Shown: positions 59,469-64,000 of the stretch, piece by piece
How the letters are laid out: every line of letters begins with the position of its first letter
How positions within the stretch are numbered: the first letter of the stretch is position 1
The notes under the pieces: generated by a model
What the model saw: the letters and a program-made list of their open reading frames with translations, nothing else
Databases searched by the model: none
Told to the model about the DNA's origin: nothing
DNA from: Diplonema japonicum
Lineage: Eukaryota > Euglenozoa > Diplonemea > Diplonemida > Diplonemidae
Length of the DNA stretch: 64,000 nt
Assembly (NCBI GenBank): GCA_964019335.1
Contig: OZ025672.1
Location: 1 to 64,000, forward strand
Direction of reading: 5' to 3'
Translations under genes and position numbers: made by a program

Positions 59469-62400
59469 TCACTCCTCGTCGGTGGTGCGATTTTGCAGGT
59501 CAGGTTCGATCTGGCCTGGATCTATTTCAAGGGTAGTCTCTGGTTTCAGACTACAGGAAAGGGAAGGAGAAGCTTCGCTCTCATTGACAGGGGGCACTGA
59601 CACAGCAGCAGACTCACGAACAGGAGACTCACAAGCAGGAGACTCACAAACAGCAGACTCGCGATCGTCAATAACCATCTCGCACGGATCGTCTTCTGGG
59701 TCACGGACTGACATTTCCATCTCTAGTTCGACCTTTATAGTTTTGCAAATTCTCTTGAAAATGCATACCTCAGCAGTTCCAATTACCACCTCAGGTGCTT
59801 CAGGCGGCACCAAGGCGCGATCTTTCTTGTCTTCAGACTCTTCGCCCTCATCTATGCGCTTCATGCAGAAAGGGGCGTAGTGCTTAACGGCATACCCCAC
59901 CAGTGCTGCAGCGACAAAAGCTGTTGTTGGTGTCGTTGTTTTTCATTGCAAGATCTCTAACATACCTGCAAGGAGTGCCCCGACAAGCACGATGATAACA
60001 TTCTCCGTGTCGTCCCCGCCACCGCCAGTGTTATATGCAGGACTGTGGGCCTCCTTCGCCACCAAGACGAGGTTAGCGCAGTCGATTCTGCTCCCGTCCA
60101 TTGCATGCACTACGATACTCTTGCCCCTCGCTTTGTCGACACCGTTCGGAACAATGGAGTTCTCAGACCCTACTGTGTCCATGATGGGGTCTGTAAAAAG
60201 CTGCTTCCCTGGGATGGCTACCAGACCGTACTTCCCAGACAAGTCTCCAATTTCGCAGTTAATGATACTTTGTTGGCTTCTTGATGTGGGGCACTTCCCC
60301 GCCACGACGTCCAGCGGGTTGTAGTGCTGCCCTGCGCTCTTGCATCTTGTGTCAAGGTTGGTGCCCACCTTTTCGGTGTGGATGTGCAGGTTGTATTTTG
60401 TACCCGGTATGTCCGACACCCATGCGAGATCGATCAGAACTTGCGTGTTCCGTAACAACTCTGTCTGTGATATAAGAACAGAGCCCTTCAAGTACGGGCC
60501 ATCGAACTTCGCGATCAACTGTTCTTCAAGCGGCTCACCGATGCGTGCGCAGAGAGGAGGATTAGTCCCTAACACCACGGCCCTATTGAGCACACTAGCC
60601 ATCCCGTTCAAAGGAAGGCTTAAGTCAATGAAGTCTTGCGTAGAGTGGGCACTGAGAGGCCCGTGCTTCCCCACCATATCGCCCACCCTACAGTGCTCGA
60701 AACGTGAGCCCACCGCCTTGACGCAGTATGTAGAGTGGCCTATCATCAAAGGGTCGTAGTAGGCCTCGTCAGCAGGAGGGCAAGTTGTGTTTTCTTGCCA
60801 CCATGTGTTGTGCACCATCCAGCGAACACCCGAGCTTTTCAAACCAGGCAGGTTCACCTTGATCAAAGTCTCGTATTCATCTGACGTGAATGTAATGTTC
60901 CCAATGCTTCCAAAGTTCGCAACGTACTCCATCTTCCTTCCAGGCCGCTTCCCCACCACAAGATGTTCTGGAGTCATATCTTCTTTTGAATAAAGCACAG
61001 GACCCGTAAGCTTCAGGATCTCGGCATCTGACGCAAACGCGGCATCGGCGTCTGCGACCTTATCTTGCTGCTCGCTCTGTATGACGCCCACGTGCTTGTC
61101 AATTTGTGTTTGGTTCTTCACATCGTATCTGTTGAGCAGCGTATCATCGAAGCTGATCTGTACATCGATCATGTTGTGGCTGAATCTCAGAACAAGTCGA
61201 TTTGTTCGGATGCTCAGAATCCGCAACAAGAGGTCGTGCGTGTCGTTGTGGACAGCCTCCGGTACAGCATTCTCGAATGTCAGAGTCAAGTACTTCCTAT
61301 CAACCGTTTGTATTATGTCCCTGCTCTCATGGAGGAGAGAAAGGTCTATCTTACTCATGACTACCTCGCATTTGTACTTGCAGCAAGTGTCTACTCTGTT
61401 CGCGCACTCATTCACAGCACATACCGGCGTGGGGCATTCTGCTGGATTAGAACACAGTTTTGTGTGATGGCTGCTGTCGCACCATTTAACTTCCTTGTCG
61501 CGTGCCAAGCCGCACGATAGGGTTTGCGTAGCAGTGGTGCGCGTCCCCGACATGGCTGAACCGGTAACCACGTCAGCGCACCAGCATTCATCAAGGTGGC
61601 ACTGCTTTGGCAGCCACTCGACACCGTCGCTGCTGCACTCTGGGACATAGGCACCAACTGTCCCGTGCATGGCTCTTTCCCTCTCTAGACTGCAGGGCTC
61701 ATGGGGTGGTGCAGTCACTACTTCGCACACTTTTGCGATAACCGTGTTTATTTCCGTGCAAAACTTGAAAGGTCTGCACACGACAACATCGTTCCAACCC
61801 TCATTGGGACAGCCATTTTCTAGAAAGTAATCCACGCATGCGGACAAGTCGCTGTGCTTGCAGATGTCCACAGGATCCGTAGATATATTTCTGCACTCTC
61901 CACAGCTATCCTTGCAGACAGATCGCAGTGGTGTGTTCCTCGGGAACATGTTGGAGTAGAGGTACAAATCGTAGTCGCACCCTAAACCTAGGAACACCGA
62001 GCACTCCTTGAAGAGCACGCTATTGAGGATCCCGTTGGGATCGTCGCGGCAGGTCTCGACCACAGCATCATCGTCCAACAGCGTGAAAGAGTGTAGTATG
62101 TCAGGGGATTTTGATGATGGAAAAACTTCGACCCTGGCGGCAGACCTGTAACCTGCCCTTACTACGTCCCCGACATCCACGTGGGAAATCTTCCATCCCG
62201 CTCGAGTGCTTACTATTGTGCTGGTTGTAATAATAAACTTGCGTGAGTCGATGTGTACCTCCATCAGGTGTTGGGGCTCACCGTTGCTGCACGTTAACTT
62301 ATCATGCACTACCGACCCAGGGCATTTGTCCAGCAAGCTTATGTATTTGATGAGCTTCCCCCAAACGTCGGTGATGCCCGAGCATTCACTCCCCGGCTTG

Positions 62401-63773
62401 CAGGAGGTGCCGTCACACACGAACTCCTTATCCACACACTTCGTCTCAAGCGACTGGCACTCGGTACTGCATGAGTCGGACACCGAGCAGTACAGCTCAG
62501 TTAATTTACATGATTTTTGCGATAAAGGGGTCGTAGTGTTTGTCGTCAAACCGACTGCCTGGATCACGTTGGGGTACAGGTTGGCTGGCCCGACGTAGTC
62601 TATCTTCACGTTGGTGCCTCGAACGAGGTCGCTGACGCTCAGGGGAAGGCTGTCACCTGTCTGAACGTTCCGGACACGCGTGTCCGACGTAACGTTGAAG
62701 ACATGACCTGACTTGAGCCGCACCATCATCCAGAAAGCAAAGTTGTCGACCACCGCAATTGTTACATCCAATGAAATGTCGCCCGTCATAGACTCCACAG
62801 TGTCGCTCAGGTCTGTGAGATCGGGTGGGGTGATGTGCAGAATGTCCACTCTATTCACGCTCTTCTTCACAGCGTCTGTATATGACGCTCGCACGTACAT
62901 CCCGGCTCCCAATTCCATTCTGCTTGCCAGGACGGTACCCAGAGTCATTGTGTGCTTAGTCGCGTAGTAGGCCCCGTCAAAGGTGGGTCCATCATTGCCC
63001 AGTTTTAAAGGGTCGTCAGAGGGGCACGTCATATGGGGGATGGACCCATCAGCGCAAAGGGGGTCTGCCTCCTCAATGGTTAACTTATTAGCATGAATAT
63101 CGAAGTGACGGATGATGCCGTAGACTGGTGGGACGCATGCCTCTTCGTACGACAAGTCCATCTTCTGCCCTGAAACGGCACAGTTCGACTTCAAAGTGTC
63201 ACATGTCTCACGTGCGGTGTGCCCATTTATCAAGCACACGGGATTTGACAACGGTTGGTTCCTTGTGCATTTGCTACAAACTTCCTTCGAGGCTGTTTTG
63301 CAGGTCCCGCAAGTGTGTGGGCACAGTTCGCTCATGTGAGGGTAGCCGGCGACCCTTTCCCCGAGGTTTGCGAGTTGGGCGTTGCAGCCTATTGACTCCT
63401 TCAGCATAGGGCAGGTTAACTTGTTATTCACGAGAGTCTTCCACGGATCGTCAGGGCAGTCTTGGCAACATCCGTGCGTTCCAAAGTCAACACACACACC
63501 TTTAGAACAGACAGGGAGGATGGTCACGGCAGTGGGGTCGCACCTGATGCAGGTTTCCAGTTTTGGCTGCTTAATTTCGAAGAGTCGTGTGAAGACTACC
63601 TTCGTCGATAAATCAATGTCGTGTGTTCCCTTCATCAGTGCAGACAGACGATTAACCGGGCTGTGCCCACTGGCGCATCGGTTGAGTGGCTTGCAATCAT
63701 CACTCCCAACGGCGGCGGTAGCAAGCAACACGATGCAGACAACGCTTCTCTGCATTGTCCTACGAATCATCAT
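59469..63773 (-). CDS. large Cys-rich type I membrane protein with thyroglobulin type-1-like and ShKT-like modules (one intron)
   Basis: The exons 59966-63773 and 59469-59920 join to 1419 residues. Residues 1-23 are a signal peptide (VVCIVLLATAAVGS). The ectodomain is Cys-rich. Near 119-158 a six-Cys ShKT-like module ends CPHTCGTC, and near 573-627 a second ends CKDSCGEC. About 694-753 is a thyroglobulin type-1-like repeat with YVPECSSDGVEWLPKQCH, CWCAD and GTRT in the canonical order. Splicing out a 45-nt intron completes one membrane helix (VLVGALLAAFVAAALVGY), leaving a cytoplasmic tail of about 140 residues with repeated ESP motifs. Without the intron the helix is cut and the tail lost. 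Probably a cell-surface or vesicle receptor; ligand unknown. Start: the first of two ATGs at 63773, eight bases after CAAACAG. Confidence 0.85.
59921..59965 (-). other. intron inside the membrane helix of the surface protein (45 nt)
   Basis: GTATGTTAG at the 5' end and CACCAACAACAG at the 3' end. If retained, an in-frame stop follows a few codons on and removes half the membrane helix and the tail. Confidence 0.88.
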
Positions 63774-64000
63774 GTCCTTCCCTGTTTGCCGTCAATCTAA
63801 AAACTGGTAGATAAAAAAAAAAAAGACGAAGAGAAAAAAAACACTCGCCGCTCACCATCTTAACCGTTCGGTGTGTAGTTAAATATCGCCGAAAGCAATC
63901 TCCTTATGCATGCTATGGCTGTTTGTAAATGATAAAAAGAGAAGTTACCCTTCTTTAACATACTTTGAAGCAAGCTTCATGCTCCCGCTGCTCCCGCTCA
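63774..64000. other. upstream flank of surface-protein gene
   Basis: A 227-base flank with short A runs, an acceptor-like CAAACAG next to the gene, and no further gene seen before the window edge. Confidence 0.45.

Overview
The window is nuclear DNA of a flagellated single-celled eukaryote. Eukaryotic markers include a Rab32-like GTPase, an ER protein disulfide isomerase, a mitochondrial adrenodoxin reductase, ABCG half-transporters, a kinesin, axoneme-type proteins and short GT-AG introns. Every confident gene (about 26) lies on the minus strand, from 63.8 kb down to 1.05 kb. Neighbouring genes are often only 59-200 bases apart, and most start codons sit a few bases downstream of a pyrimidine-rich CAG/TAG. 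This suggests polycistronic transcription resolved by splice-acceptor use (spliced-leader trans-splicing). With the trypanosomatid-like cyclase and AdoHcy hydrolase, it points to Euglenozoa (perhaps a diplonemid relative). That placement is inference: no spliced-leader RNA gene was seen.

Layout (reading + coordinates; transcription runs right to left). 1-106: possible tail of a plus-strand gene. 1.05-2.5 kb: protein disulfide isomerase with two introns. 2.5-12.5 kb: repeat island with two ~1.05 kb inverted-repeat elements, dispersed short repeats, long homopolymers and one candidate 54-aa ORF. 12.5-22.2 kb: glutamine-rich protein with a LINE-derived-looking helical segment, a 2062-aa kinesin with many TQT motifs, a coiled-coil protein with one TQT motif, and a TraB-like membrane protein. 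22.2-24.7 kb: second repeat island with a poly(A)-ended retroposon-like block.

24.7-39.9 kb is a dense run: kinase, unknown basic protein, PH-domain protein, ubiquitin-like/ankyrin protein, adrenodoxin reductase, IQ protein, small thioredoxin-fold protein, OTUD6-N-like protein, Arg-Asp-rich protein, GAF/dynein-stalk-like protein and a tail-anchored unknown. A 347-bp inverted-repeat element interrupts it. After 2.2 kb of homopolymer-rich DNA, 42.1-51.0 kb carries a class III cyclase, a Dpy-30-like protein, a TMTC-type mannosyltransferase, an F-box/Bud32-like kinase, Rab32 and AdoHcy hydrolase. 52.3-59.3 kb holds three tandem ABCG half-transporters. 59.5-63.8 kb encodes a 1419-aa Cys-rich type I surface protein with a thyroglobulin type-1-like domain.

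Shared themes are cytoskeleton and flagellum (kinesin, TQT protein, GAF/dynein-stalk protein, Dpy-30-like protein) and membrane or secretory functions (PDI, TMTC, ABCG trio, Rab32, surface protein). There is no operon-like pathway logic, as expected for directional gene clusters. All six introns found are 34-50 nt; five of the six begin GTATG.
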